From: Galbitalea sp036499165
Lineage (GTDB): Bacteria; Actinomycetota; Actinomycetes; Actinomycetales; Microbacteriaceae
Reading direction: 5' to 3'
Length of the DNA stretch: 64,000 bases
Assembly (NCBI GenBank): GCA_036499165.1
Contig: DASYEE010000143.1
Coordinates: 1 to 64,000 of the forward strand
The notes below the pieces were generated by a model that was not told where the DNA came from, searched no databases, and saw nothing but the letters and a program-made list of their open reading frames with translations. Numbering within the stretch: position 1 is the first letter of the stretch; each line of letters opens with the position of its first letter. This document shows, in pieces, positions 30,988 to 39,416 of this stretch. Position numbers and translations under genes: made by a program.

Positions 30988-31941
30988 TCAGAGGCTGTTC
31001 GGGTCCAGGTTCAGAGTCGTTCCCTCGTAGAGGAATTGCTGCGCACCGAACACCTCGAGGTTGGCGTTCAGCCAGATCAGGTCTTTGACGGAGATCTTGA
31101 AGCGCTGCGCGACCAGGGCCGTGACATCTCCCGGCGCAACCAGGTAGCGCTTGGGAGCGCCTGTCGTCGTCTTTGCCGTGACCTTGCCAGCGGCGTTTGC
31201 CCGGGCACCGGCGTCGCTCGGATGCACATTCGTCTTGCGGAGTGGTATCGACCAGTGCACAGAATTCACCGCAAGCACTTTGTTCGGCCCGAGTTCGACA
31301 GGAACGCCGGTGGCGGATGTCGCAGAAGAGTATGTGACGAGTGTGCCGAGATACAGCGGCGGCCCCTGCGAGTGGAGCGCGGCCGATGAGCTCGGTGCCG
31401 CCGATGTGGTCGGGCCGCCGAGCTGATGGTCGCCGATTCCGTGGTAGGTCAGCCCGTCTCCGACTCGCGGCGCTGCCTGCAGCAGGGTGACGGAGATCGG
31501 TACAGGAACCGTCGATGTGAAGCCGGAGTAACGGGCAGAGAACGTGTTGTCGCCATTCGCGACCATCGAGTAGTGGAAGTGGATGCTGCCCTTTGGTGAT
31601 GCAACATCGCCCGCGGCGACTACGGTGCCGGCGGGAATGGCGATAATCGTCGGATTCGGAAACTGTGGACTCACAGGCCCTGGTGTGGCGCGATGTGAGA
31701 TGGCCGGATTCGGGGTCGCGGTGGGCGTCGTAGTCGCCGGCGGTGCTGTCGGGTCACTCGTCGCGGTGTAATCCGGTTTCTGCGTGGGAGCAACGTGCGC
31801 ACTCGTCTGCTTGGGGATGTGAAAGCATCCGGCAAGCGCAACGGTGATCGCCCCGGCGACGCCGACCGCGACCAGCCTGCGGATCCACGGCCTCCGGCGT
31901 TTCGACCCGCCAGGTCGTCCGGCAACCCGGCTCTGCAACAT
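30988..31941 (-). CDS. LysM-domain lipoprotein
   Basis: A 317-residue envelope protein. A basic N-terminus (GGSKRRRPWIRRLV) is followed by a hydrophobic segment and lipobox VALAGC with Cys at about 39, so lipid anchoring is likely. A Pro/Thr-rich linker (residues about 45-95) leads to a central beta-rich region (GSIHFHYSMVANGDNTFSA), and the C-terminal 50 residues form one LysM domain (KRYLVAPGDVTALVAQRFKI, then DLIWLNANLEVF). LysM binds peptidoglycan, placing the protein between membrane and wall. The middle domain is not recognised. The function in wall remodelling is inferred only. Confidence 0.85.
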   Translation of the reverse strand: MLQSRVAGRPGGSKRRRPWIRRLVAVGVAGAITVALAGCFHIPKQTSAHVAPTQKPDYTATSDPTAPPATTTPTATPNPAISHRATPGPVSPQFPNPTIIAIPAGTVVAAGDVASPKGSIHFHYSMVANGDNTFSARYSGFTSTVPVPISVTLLQAAPRVGDGLTYHGIGDHQLGGPTTSAAPSSSAALHSQGPPLYLGTLVTYSSATSATGVPVELGPNKVLAVNSVHWSIPLRKTNVHPSDAGARANAAGKVTAKTTTGAPKRYLVAPGDVTALVAQRFKISVKDLIWLNANLEVFGAQQFLYEGTTLNLDPNSL

Positions 31942-31986
31942 TTGTCCACCCGTGCGTTCTTGCGCTGACTAATCGTCAACACCCAG

Positions 31987-32712
31987 TTAGTTCACGTAAG
32001 GGTACCAGTCGTCGATTACCGCCATGAATTCATCGAAATGGCCGTACCAGACCGAGTGCGAAGCGCCGGGGATGTCGCGAACTTCCAGTCCGCGGGCGCG
32101 CAGCACTGCGGCATCCTCATCGGAGACGTAGCCGCTGGGGCTCGGCCGAACCATCAGGGATGCCGGGGGAGCGGATGGCGTCCAGTCGCCGCCGGGACCA
32201 GCCGCAAGTCCCGCCGCCGTCTCGATGTCGAACTGTGTTGCGGCAAGGGCTTCGACGCGGCAATCCTCGTCGGAGTAGCTTGGCCGGTCGCGGCGCAGCG
32301 CCTCGAAGGTGCGGCCTGCGCGCGACGCGATGTACTCGGCGCGCGTCTCGTCGCGATCCCAGCCGCCGCGACTCGAGGTGGGTGCATCGACGTAGATCGC
32401 GCTCTCCGGCGACAACGCGGCAATCGCGGCGGCGAGAACGCTGCCGCCATAGGAGTGCCCCATCGCAACGGTTGGAGCTGCGGCGCCAAGTGCGGTCGCA
32501 GTCTCGACGACTGAGGCTGCAGCCCGTGCGATGGTCAGGTTTGGATCGGCCGCGGACAGCCCATGACCCGGCAGGTCGAGTGCAATGACACGGTACCCGC
32601 GCGCCGCGATGACTGGCGCCACCCGTCGCCAGCTCTCACCGGAGCCCATCATCCCGTGCAGCAGCAGCGCTACTGCCCGGCCGTTGCCCCACTGTCTGTC
32701 GTGCAGTCGCAT
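31987..32712 (-). CDS. Alpha/beta-fold hydrolase
   Basis: A 241-residue hydrolase with the fold's typical features: AVALLLHGMMGSGESWRRV (oxyanion strand HGMMGS), VIALDLPGHGLS, the nucleophile elbow GHSYGGS, an acid near SPSGYVSDEDAAV, and the His in PGASHSVWYGHF. The ATG at 32712 has weak GGGCGG upstream; a TTG five codons earlier is possible. It may be an esterase, lactonase or haloperoxidase-like enzyme; the substrate is unknown. The start lies 30 bases after the potassium-channel stop, in the same direction. Confidence 0.88.
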   Translation of the reverse strand: MRLHDRQWGNGRAVALLLHGMMGSGESWRRVAPVIAARGYRVIALDLPGHGLSAADPNLTIARAAASVVETATALGAAAPTVAMGHSYGGSVLAAAIAALSPESAIYVDAPTSSRGGWDRDETRAEYIASRAGRTFEALRRDRPSYSDEDCRVEALAATQFDIETAAGLAAGPGGDWTPSAPPASLMVRPSPSGYVSDEDAAVLRARGLEVRDIPGASHSVWYGHFDEFMAVIDDWYPYVN

Positions 32713-32741
32713 CCGCCCAGCCAACCACAGGCGGGCATCGC

Positions 32742-33398
32742 TCAGCGCGACCCGGCGGGCGGCCGCGGCTCGTCGCCGTCGACCGGAGGCGAGGGACGCA
32801 TGCGCACCACGCGCTCCTGGAGGTACGAGAGGATGAGCGCGCTCGCCGTGCCGATGATGACCAGGCCACCGCTCATCAGCACGACCGCGAGCACCCGGCC
32901 GAGCACCGTGACCGGGGCGTAGTCGCCATAGCCAACCGTCGCAATCGTCACACACGCCCACCACACGGCGTCGCCGAGCGAGACGATCGTCGCGTGCGGG
33001 GCGTGACGCTCGAGTGCCAGTTCCGTGAGCCCGATCACGTAGATGAAGAGCACGGCGAATGCTCCGACACGGGTCGCGATCCGCGACCGCAGCGCATTGC
33101 CCCCGTTGCCGCGAAACCCCGGCACTTTTCTGAGCTCGCGCAGGAGCACGAAAGCACCGAGCAGTGGAAGGATCGCGGCTGCCAGGCTGAACCGGTTGGT
33201 TCGAGTGAAGCTGGCTCTCGAGCCATGCGGGGCTCGAACGAGCTGAATGCAAAAGTCGACGATGAGGAACAGCCAGCAGGCGAACAGCACGACGACGAGG
33301 ATGACGGCCACTGGCCGATTGTGCCCGCCGAGCAGCACGATCACCGAGTACGCCGCAAGAAACACGACCGAGAGGACGGGAAGAACGCGCTCACGCAC
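32742..33398 (-). CDS. Two-pore-domain-type potassium channel (Ion_trans_2)
   Basis: A 218-residue membrane protein. Two N-terminal hydrophobic segments (residues about 5-55) and a third region (SLAAAILPLLGAFVLLREL) precede the pore module, with selectivity filter TIATVGYGDY at about residue 150 and a following helix LAVVLMSGGLVIIGTASALIL. This is K+-selective by the VGYGD motif. There is no RCK domain; the tail is short and acidic/proline-rich. The GTG start overlaps the ClC gene stop by 8 bases, so the two channels are cotranslated and may share an osmotic or pH role. Confidence 0.92.
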   Translation of the reverse strand: MRERVLPVLSVVFLAAYSVIVLLGGHNRPVAVILVVVLFACWLFLIVDFCIQLVRAPHGSRASFTRTNRFSLAAAILPLLGAFVLLRELRKVPGFRGNGGNALRSRIATRVGAFAVLFIYVIGLTELALERHAPHATIVSLGDAVWWACVTIATVGYGDYAPVTVLGRVLAVVLMSGGLVIIGTASALILSYLQERVVRMRPSPPVDGDEPRPPAGSR

Positions 33399-34662
33399 CG
33401 GGCGCCCCGCCCGTCTGAACGATCATCTTCGGCGCACGGGAGACCATGAGCCAGATGGGGAGGATGGTGACGCAGAGGAGCGGGAGTGCCGTGAGGCTTC
33501 CCGTCACGACAACCGCGATGAACAGCGCGACCCAGCCGTCTCGCGAAACGGCGAGCACCACGCCGAGAATCCCCGATGCCACCGCGAGCGGCAGCGGGAT
33601 GCCAGGGACGATGGCGTTCGCCAGGATCCCGATCGCCGCTCCGATGAACACGGACGGAAAGATTCGACCGCCGCGGAATCCAGCCGCCGCAGCAATCACG
33701 AGCGCGATGACCTTGATGACGATGATCAGTGCCAGTTGCCCCGGGTCGTAGTCGTGTCGATTGACGACAAGCTCGCCCATCTGCGCGAGTCCCTTGAACA
33801 GCGTGATGGGGCCGCCGATCACGCCGAGGACTCCGAGCAGGATCCCGCCAGCCGTGACGTAGATCGCGGGATTGCGCAGCAGCCTGAAGCTTCGATGCAC
33901 GGAAGGGAACACCCAGGCGGCGAGTATCCCGATGCCAGTCGCGACGGCGGCGATGACGATGCTGCTCACCAGGTCGATCGGCTCGACATGGTCGTACGTG
34001 CCGACATGGATCGAGAACACCGGATGCGAGAGGATCGTCGTCGTGATCGATCCGGCCCCTGCGGCCACGAGTGGCAGGAACAGCCGGTCCCACAGCGCGC
34101 CGCCCTGTGGACTGCTTCCCACCATGCCGGTGAGCACGAGTGCCGCAGCGACCGGTGTGCCGAACATCGCGCCGAGGGTTGCGGCGGCCGTGATCATGAC
34201 CACGAGCGCCGTCGGTACTCGTGGCCACAACTTCGCCAGAAGCGCGACGAGGATCCCGGTGTTGATCGCGATGATCGGGTTCTCGGGGCCGAGGCTCACG
34301 CCGCCCGCCAGCGCGAGGACGGTGACGAGCGCGAGCGAGGGCAGTGCAAGCGGTCGCAGCGGAGGCGCACTCAGTTCGGTCGTTGCAGAGTCGGTCCCCC
34401 CGTGTCCCGGCAACAGCCAGACGGCGAGGCCAACGGCCAGCCCCGTAACGCTCAGCACACCGAAGATCCAGCCCGGCGCATCCGGGTCGATTCCGAGCGA
34501 GTATGGCAGCGCGACCCACTCACCGTGCTGGAGGAGACCCGCCACCTCGTCGAGCGCAAAGAGCACGAGGGCCGACACCGCGCCGATCAATACGGAGGGA
34601 ATCGAGAGAACTGCGAGGCTCCGGATCGTCGGCGCGAGGTTCACCCCGCTCGATTCAGACAT
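33391..34662 (-). CDS. ClC family chloride channel / ion channel protein
   Basis: A 423-residue membrane protein with about 10-11 helices. ClC signatures are visible: ALAGGVSLGPENPIIAINTG (family GxExP region, here GPENP) and GFRGGRIFPSVFIGAAIG. The GSGIP-type first motif is degenerate (LPGHGGTDS), as in the YfeO-like branch. The gating Glu of the GREGP motif is represented by the Glu in GPEN. Its end overlaps the potassium-channel start. No promoter is evident, but it follows 130 bases of free upstream sequence. Confidence 0.9.
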   Translation of the reverse strand: MSESSGVNLAPTIRSLAVLSIPSVLIGAVSALVLFALDEVAGLLQHGEWVALPYSLGIDPDAPGWIFGVLSVTGLAVGLAVWLLPGHGGTDSATTELSAPPLRPLALPSLALVTVLALAGGVSLGPENPIIAINTGILVALLAKLWPRVPTALVVMITAAATLGAMFGTPVAAALVLTGMVGSSPQGGALWDRLFLPLVAAGAGSITTTILSHPVFSIHVGTYDHVEPIDLVSSIVIAAVATGIGILAAWVFPSVHRSFRLLRNPAIYVTAGGILLGVLGVIGGPITLFKGLAQMGELVVNRHDYDPGQLALIIVIKVIALVIAAAAGFRGGRIFPSVFIGAAIGILANAIVPGIPLPLAVASGILGVVLAVSRDGWVALFIAVVVTGSLTALPLLCVTILPIWLMVSRAPKMIVQTGGAPGA

Positions 34663-34748
34663 TGCGGAACCCGCAGAGTGTGAGGCCGATCACGCTGTGC
34701 CTTTCGCCGTGAATACCCGACCCCCACTGTGGGCCGAGCTAATTCACG

Positions 34749-34777
34749 GGCACCTCACCCTTCCGGGGTGAGTGCCA
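34749..34777. terminator. Hairpin between the orphan 127-aa gene and the ClC gene
   Basis: GGCACCTCACCC and GGGTGAGTGCC pair with one bulged C over a short loop. It lies 18 bases after the end of the minus-strand gene at 34795 and is its probable terminator. Confidence 0.5.
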
Positions 34778-34794
34778 AGGCTGGCGGTCGCGCG

Positions 34795-35178
34795 CTAGTC
34801 GTTCGCGATGCTGCGCGCCAGGTTCCCCGACGACTGCAGGGCGCTCACCAATTGCGAGTACGTGGTGTTGAAAGCATTGTTGGCGATGTTGGCGCCGATC
34901 GCACCTCCGCGCAGTGCGCCGCCCGTGAGGTTGCGGTTGAACCGGGCGATGAGAGAGCCGTCGGACGCAGAGTAGAACGCGACCTCGAACGTCACGCGGA
35001 AACTCTTGCCTGCCAGGCCTCCCAGCCAGAAGGTCTTGGCCGCGCTGCCTCGAGATGCAACCCAATTATTGTCCGGGCGGGCCTGAACGGTGAACCCGTT
35101 CTTCTCGAAGGCCGTGCCGAGCTGTCGCTGAGCCTCCTCGTGGTCTCCGGAGAAAAACAGGTCGTAACTGGTGGCCAC
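34795..35178 (-). CDS. Conserved-looking hypothetical protein, 127 residues
   Basis: Not recognised. MATSYDLFFSGDHEEAQRQL starts a probable small alpha/beta domain. A middle segment is aromatic and beta-rich (KSFRVTFEVAFYSASDGSLI), and a Gly/Ala stretch GGALRGGAIGANIANN could be membrane-associated or an amphipathic helix. No signal peptide. Codon use matches the neighbours. It is transcribed alone between the winged-helix regulator gene and the ClC gene, all on the minus strand. Confidence 0.68.
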   Translation of the reverse strand: MATSYDLFFSGDHEEAQRQLGTAFEKNGFTVQARPDNNWVASRGSAAKTFWLGGLAGKSFRVTFEVAFYSASDGSLIARFNRNLTGGALRGGAIGANIANNAFNTTYSQLVSALQSSGNLARSIAND

Positions 35179-35220
35179 GGACGGTGCCTTTCGGGACGGG
35201 CGATTACGACGGTCTAACGG

Positions 35221-35955
35221 CTAGAAGAAGTCCGGGCTCGGTGTCGAGGCGTGTCGGATGGAGACATCCGCGTGGCGGTCGAAGCGATAACCGACGCCGC
35301 GCACGGTGCGGACGATGTCTTCGTATGCTCCGAGCTTCGAGCGGAGGCGGCGCACGTGTACGTCGATGGTGCGCTCGTTCGGGATGTCCTCGTCCTCGCC
35401 ATCGGCCCAGAGTGAGCTGATCAGCTCTGCACGGTCGATCGTGCGACCCTCGCGCAGCACGAGGTACTGCAGGAGTTCGAACTCCTTGTATGTGAGTGCC
35501 GCCGTCTCGCCGTCGAGCACGAGACGCTTGCGCGAGATGTCGATGACGACGCCGCCGCGCACCTTGGGTGCCGGCGTCTCGACCTGGCGGTGCTTCGCGA
35601 GGGCGGCCGGATCCTGCAGGGCGAGACGGACGACATCCACGTCACGGCCGCCGGCCCCGCGAGGGGCAAGTGCGACTGCGGCGTAGGTCTCAGCGGACGG
35701 TGCGAGCTGCGCTGCGAGCTGCTTGAGCTGTTCGACGAGGGCGCCGAGGTCGGTGCCCGCCTCCGCGGCCTTTGCCTCGTCGAGACCGACATACAGCACG
35801 AAGCCGCGGGCCTCCGTGCCGGTCGGTACTGCACGCAGGCGAGGCGCTTCAGTCGACTCGACGGCTGGGGCGTCGATGGGGGTTGGCGCTGCCGAAACGG
35901 GAGCGATGGATGAGCGTCGAGCGGTCGTTGGGAGGTCGAGGGTTGCGAGAGACAT
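35221..35955 (-). CDS. Winged-helix (OmpR/PhoB-type) DNA-binding regulator without a receiver domain
   Basis: A 244-residue regulator. The C-terminal 100 residues form an OmpR/PhoB winged helix: LTYKEFELLQYLVLREGRTI, then the ERTIDVHVRRLRSKLGAYED recognition region and the wing IVRTVRGVGYRF. The N-terminal half is not a receiver domain: no Asp phosphorylation site is seen, and ARGFVLYVGLDEAKAAEAGT suggests a small alpha/beta domain of unknown role. AAAGGA, 9 bases before the ATG at 35955 (MSLATLDLPTT), favours that start; an in-frame ATG at 36102 would add 49 acidic residues but has no ribosome site. A strong promoter lies at 36272-36301, leaving a long leader. Confidence 0.88.
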   Translation of the reverse strand: MSLATLDLPTTARRSSIAPVSAAPTPIDAPAVESTEAPRLRAVPTGTEARGFVLYVGLDEAKAAEAGTDLGALVEQLKQLAAQLAPSAETYAAVALAPRGAGGRDVDVVRLALQDPAALAKHRQVETPAPKVRGGVVIDISRKRLVLDGETAALTYKEFELLQYLVLREGRTIDRAELISSLWADGEDEDIPNERTIDVHVRRLRSKLGAYEDIVRTVRGVGYRFDRHADVSIRHASTPSPDFF

Positions 35956-36271
35956 GGCGTCTAGTCCTTTGAAGCTGCGAAGGGCCTCGGAGTCGAGGGG
36001 TGATCCTTCTGGGATGAAGTCGAGGAGTGCGGTGCTTGGATCGCCTTCGTCGATGACGACGGGATCCGGGAGCCGGGCATCTTCAGATTCAGAGGAATTC
36101 ATCTACTGCTGAATCTTTGCCTGCGGCTCGGCGACGGTTGGCCGATTAGGCACACATTCGACAACACATGACAGCGCTGCTCGGCATCGCTGCGCCGTTC
36201 AACAGCATCATGCCGGCAGTCCCACGGGCCTCAGGGGAGGTCAGGGAGTGCGCGTTCAGAGTCATGCTGCA

Positions 36272-36301
36272 ACTATCTTGCATTCGCGCGCGATATGTCA
36301 A
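36272..36301 (-). promoter_or_regulatory. Strong sigma-70-type promoter for the winged-helix gene
   Basis: On the minus strand a consensus TTGACA (36296-36301) is followed after 18 bases by GATAGT (36272-36277). Transcription would start near 36265, about 310 bases before the favoured start codon. Confidence 0.65.
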
Positions 36302-36342
36302 GTTGGCGAAGGCAAATACGCAGGTTTCCGCCGCTTCTGTGT

Positions 36343-36368
36343 TTTTTCCGCGGTGAGGGGCGGAAAAA
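36343..36368. terminator. Inverted repeat after upp
   Basis: TTTTTCCGC and GCGGAAAAA pair over an 8-base loop just 8 bases past the upp stop. The A/T ends give T-runs on both strands, so it can serve as a bidirectional intrinsic terminator insulating upp from the promoter at 36272. Confidence 0.6.
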
Positions 36369-36375
36369 GTCCTGG

Positions 36376-37008
36376 TCAGACCGTGCCGTAGAGCCGATCG
36401 CCTGCGTCGCCGAGCCCCGGCACGATGTAGCCGACCTCGTTGAGCTTCTCATCCTGCGCGCCGACAACGATTGTGACTTCGCGGCCGACCGTCGCGGCCT
36501 CGACCGCTGCGAGACCCTCGGGGGCTGCGATCAGGCACACGCACGTGACATCCACGGCGCCGCGCTCGAACAGGTAGTTGATGGCGGCGATCAATGATCC
36601 GCCAGTCGCCAGCATCGGGTCGAGCACGAAGCACTGGCGATTCGAGAGGTCGTCCGGGAGTCGCTCCGCGTAGATGTCTGGCTGCAGCGTCTCTTCGTTC
36701 CGCACCATCCCGAGGAACCCGACCTCTGCGGTCGGGACCAGCTTGACCATGCCCTCCAGCATCCCGAGCCCTGCGCGGAGGATCGGCACCACGAGCGGGC
36801 GAGGGGAGCTGATCGCGAGACCTTTTGCTTCGGAGACCGGGGTCTGCACGATGACCTCTTCTACGCGCACGTTGCGCGTCGCCTCGTACGCGAGCAGGGT
36901 CACCAACTCTTCCGCCAGCGCGCGAAAGGTGGGCGACGGCGTCGTCGCGTCCCGCAGCACCGTGAGTTTGTGGGTGATCAGGGGGTGGTCGGCTACATGC
37001 ACTCGCAT
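36376..37008 (-). CDS. upp: Uracil phosphoribosyltransferase
   Basis: A 210-residue Upp, making UMP from uracil and PRPP in pyrimidine salvage. It begins MRVHVADHPLITHKLTVLRD, typical of the family. The PRPP loop is CFVLDPMLATGGSLIAAIN, and the uracil-binding C-terminus reads EVGYIVPGLGDAGDRLYGT. Full length. It is divergent from tadA with only 27 bases between the start codons, so the two promoters must overlap the coding ends. It could use uracil released by psuG. Confidence 0.97.
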   Translation of the reverse strand: MRVHVADHPLITHKLTVLRDATTPSPTFRALAEELVTLLAYEATRNVRVEEVIVQTPVSEAKGLAISSPRPLVVPILRAGLGMLEGMVKLVPTAEVGFLGMVRNEETLQPDIYAERLPDDLSNRQCFVLDPMLATGGSLIAAINYLFERGAVDVTCVCLIAAPEGLAAVEAATVGREVTIVVGAQDEKLNEVGYIVPGLGDAGDRLYGTV

Positions 37009-37035
37009 AGGCTCAATCTAATCGAAGGGAGGGCC

Positions 37036-37488
37036 GTGCAGCGCTACGACCAGTGGATGCGCGAGGCCATCGCCGAGGCGCGCCTGGCCCTCGACACCGG
37101 TGACGTCCCCGTTGCGGCGATCGTCTATGCGGCAGACGGCCGTGTACTCGGGGTCGGCCGCAACGAACGTGAGAAGCTGCACGACCCGACCGCGCATGCC
37201 GAGGTGCTGGCGATCCGGGCGGCGGCGGCGGTGATCGACGACTGGCACCTCGAGGATGCCACCCTTGTCGTCACCCTCGAACCGTGCGTGATGTGCGCGG
37301 GCGCCATCCTGAACGCCCGCATCCCGCGCGTGGTGTTCGGCGCGTGGGACGAGAAGGCCGGAGCGGTCGGAAGCGTTCACGACCTGCTCCGCGACCGGAG
37401 GCTGAACCATCGGGTCGAGGTCATCGCCGGCGTCGAGGCGGAGGCCGCCGCGGCCCTTCTCCTCGACTTCTTCCGTGCCCGTCGCTAG
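37036..37488 (+). CDS. tadA: tRNA adenosine(34) deaminase
   Basis: A 150-residue TadA, which deaminates A34 to inosine in tRNA-Arg(ACG). Zinc ligands and the catalytic Glu are in HAE (His54, Glu56) and PCVMC (Cys84, Cys87). The GTG start follows GGGAGG by 3 bases; upstream ATG readings run over the divergent upp start. The C-terminus (LLLDFFRARR) fits the tRNA-contact helix. The convergent end faces the 68-nt palindrome. Confidence 0.95.
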   Translation: MQRYDQWMREAIAEARLALDTGDVPVAAIVYAADGRVLGVGRNEREKLHDPTAHAEVLAIRAAAAVIDDWHLEDATLVVTLEPCVMCAGAILNARIPRVVFGAWDEKAGAVGSVHDLLRDRRLNHRVEVIAGVEAEAAAALLLDFFRARR

Positions 37489-37520
37489 GTCCCGACCATC
37501 CGTTCCGCTCGAATCTGTCG

Positions 37521-37588
37521 AGCGCCGGAAGAAACGACATCAGACACCACGCTGGAGCGCGGTGTCTGATGTCGTTTCTTCCGGCGCT
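37521..37588. repeat. 68-nt palindromic element, copy 2 (perfect)
   Basis: Perfect 28-base arms (37521-37548 and 37561-37588) around a 12-base loop that itself contains CGCT/AGCG. The outer arm begins AGCGCCGGAAGAAACGACAT. It lies between the convergent ends of tadA and the cation transporter, so it would act as a terminator in both directions. Confidence 0.9.
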
Positions 37589-37611
37589 CGGAGGGAAGTA
37601 GGCAGGAGGCC

Positions 37612-38571
37612 CTAGTCGGCGGCGCGGATGATGATCGACTCGGTTGAGGCGCCGTCGCCCTTCGGCTGATAGACATCGGGCTCGAGATAGATAATGCGTG
37701 CCATCGGAACAGCGGCGCGGATGGCGGCCTCGACAGCGTTGATCGCCGTGGCGACATCCGCGAGTTTCTTCGTCCTGGCAAAGGCGATCTTCGCGCCGAC
37801 CAGCAGTTCCTCCGGCCCGAGGTAGAGGGTGCGGATGTGGATGAGTGCCTCGACATCCGGATGCGCGTTGATCGCGTCTCGAATCGCGGTCACGTCGGCC
37901 GGGGACGCGCCCTCGCCGACGAGCAGGCTCTTCGTCTCCATTCCGAGCACGAGCGCGACGAGCACGAGCAGCACGCCGATGCAGAGGGTACCGATCGCGT
38001 CGAACACCCCGTTGCCGGTGATGATTGTGAGCCCCACGCCGAGAAAGGCGAGGGTGAGACCGACCAGCGCTGCGAAGTCTTCGAGCAGCACGACGGGCAG
38101 CTCCGGAGCCTTCGCGTGCCGAATGAACTGCACCAGCGACTCGCCTGCGCGCGTATGCCGCGACTCCCGAACCGCGGTGCGGAACGAGAAAGCCTCGAGG
38201 ACGATGGATGCCACGAGCACGCCGACAGGCCACCACGGGTTGTCGAGAGGGTGCGGATGCTGCAGCTTCTCGATGCCCTCGTAGATCGAGAACACACCGC
38301 CAACCGAGAACAGGATGATCGACACTACGAACGCGTACACGAATCGCTCGCGTCCGTACCCGAACGGATGCGCCTGGTCGGCCTCCTTGCGCGACTTGCG
38401 CCCGCCGAGCATGAGCAGCAGCTGATTGCCGGTGTCGGCCAGCGAGTGCACGCTCTCCGCGAGCATCGAGCTCGAGCCGGAGAACAGGAACGCCACGAAT
38501 TTGATCACGGCAATGCCGAGGTTTGCGAGGAGTGCAGCAACGATTGCGCGATTGCCGCCCGGGGTGCTCAT
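37612..38571 (-). CDS. Cation diffusion facilitator family transporter
   Basis: A 319-residue metal/proton antiporter with six membrane helices and a cytosolic C-terminal domain. The metal site on helix 2 is in MLAESVHSLADTGNQ (His and Asp), and on helix 5 in VVLLEDFAALVGLTLAF (Glu-Asp). HPFGYGRERFVYAFV is the family loop after helix 2. The pattern resembles the SLC30A9/ZitB-related branch, probably exporting zinc, manganese or similar cations. It is divergent from proC with 14 bases between the starts. Confidence 0.93.
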   Translation of the reverse strand: MSTPGGNRAIVAALLANLGIAVIKFVAFLFSGSSSMLAESVHSLADTGNQLLLMLGGRKSRKEADQAHPFGYGRERFVYAFVVSIILFSVGGVFSIYEGIEKLQHPHPLDNPWWPVGVLVASIVLEAFSFRTAVRESRHTRAGESLVQFIRHAKAPELPVVLLEDFAALVGLTLAFLGVGLTIITGNGVFDAIGTLCIGVLLVLVALVLGMETKSLLVGEGASPADVTAIRDAINAHPDVEALIHIRTLYLGPEELLVGAKIAFARTKKLADVATAINAVEAAIRAAVPMARIIYLEPDVYQPKGDGASTESIIIRAAD

Positions 38572-38585
38572 AGCCCAATCCTAAG

Positions 38586-39416
38586 ATGGGGCTCATGGTC
38601 ACCCTCCCGTCAATTGCAATTCTCGGCACCGGTTCGATGGGAGGCGCCATCCTCTCCGGGCTCGTGCAGCCCGGAGTCGACGTGAGCGGCGGCATCCGCG
38701 TCACGAATCGCACCGCAGCAAAGGCCAAGCCCCTGGCATCGGACACCGTCGAATCCTTTGCGCTCGAGACCAACCCGGATGCCAACAAGCGAGCCCTCGC
38801 CGGCGCCCGCGTCGTGATCGTCGGCGTCAAGCCCGCGATGGTCGCCGACCTGCTGCGGGATGTCGCCCCCCACCTCCCTCCGGACGCGATCGTCGTCAGC
38901 GTGGCGGCCGGTGTCACCATCGCGACCATGGAGTCGCTCATCCCCTCGGTCGTTCTCCGCGCGATGCCCAACACACCCGCGGTCGTTGGACGAGCGGTCA
39001 CGGGCCTCGCCGCCGGCTCGCGCGCGAGTGCCGAGGATGTCGCGACTGCCCGAGCCGTGTTCGAGACTGTCGGCACCGTGCTCGAGGTCCCTGAAGGCAA
39101 GATCGATGCGCTCAGCACCATCTCGGGTTCGGGTCCCGCGTACGTCTTCTACTTCATCGAAGAGCTGACCCGCACCGCGGTCGATCTGGGCTTCACGGCG
39201 AATGAGGCCGCTGTGATGGTCAACGGGACCTTCCTCGGCGCATCCGAACTGCTGGCGTCGAGCGACGTCGATCCGGCGGAGTTGCGACGCCGCGTCACCA
39301 GCCCGAAGGGGACGACGGAGCGCGCGATCGAGGTCTTGCAGTCGGCCGATCTCAAGCACCTGTTCGACCGCGCGACTGCGGCTGCGCTGGCCCGCGCCAG
39401 GGAGCTCGCTGGGTGA
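38586..39416 (+). CDS. proC: Pyrroline-5-carboxylate reductase
   Basis: A 276-residue ProC, the last step of proline biosynthesis. The Rossmann motif is IAILGTGSMGGAILSGL, and the C-terminal dimer domain has ALSTISGSGPAYVFYFIEEL and RRRVTSPKGTTERAIEVL. The ATG at 38586 and another three codons later (38595) are both possible starts. The stop codon TGA lies inside GGTGAGCCTGTCGAAACC, a repeat unit that also ends the convergent MFS gene. ProC opens a conserved actinobacterial block that continues with the bldC-like gene at 43614. Confidence 0.95.
   Translation: MGLMVTLPSIAILGTGSMGGAILSGLVQPGVDVSGGIRVTNRTAAKAKPLASDTVESFALETNPDANKRALAGARVVIVGVKPAMVADLLRDVAPHLPPDAIVVSVAAGVTIATMESLIPSVVLRAMPNTPAVVGRAVTGLAAGSRASAEDVATARAVFETVGTVLEVPEGKIDALSTISGSGPAYVFYFIEELTRTAVDLGFTANEAAVMVNGTFLGASELLASSDVDPAELRRRVTSPKGTTERAIEVLQSADLKHLFDRATAAALARARELAG

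Noticed and set aside
32713..33252. N-terminal extension of the alpha/beta hydrolase (180 residues)
   Set aside because: It overlaps the potassium-channel gene out of frame and is Arg/Ala-rich; the hydrolase fold is complete from 32712.
36168..36356. 62-codon open reading in the upp to winged-helix interval
   Set aside because: No ribosome site, overlaps a consensus promoter on the other strand and the upp terminator.
37421..39121. 566-codon minus-strand open reading
   Set aside because: It runs through tadA's end, the 68-nt palindrome, the cation transporter and part of proC in another frame; low-complexity and no family features.
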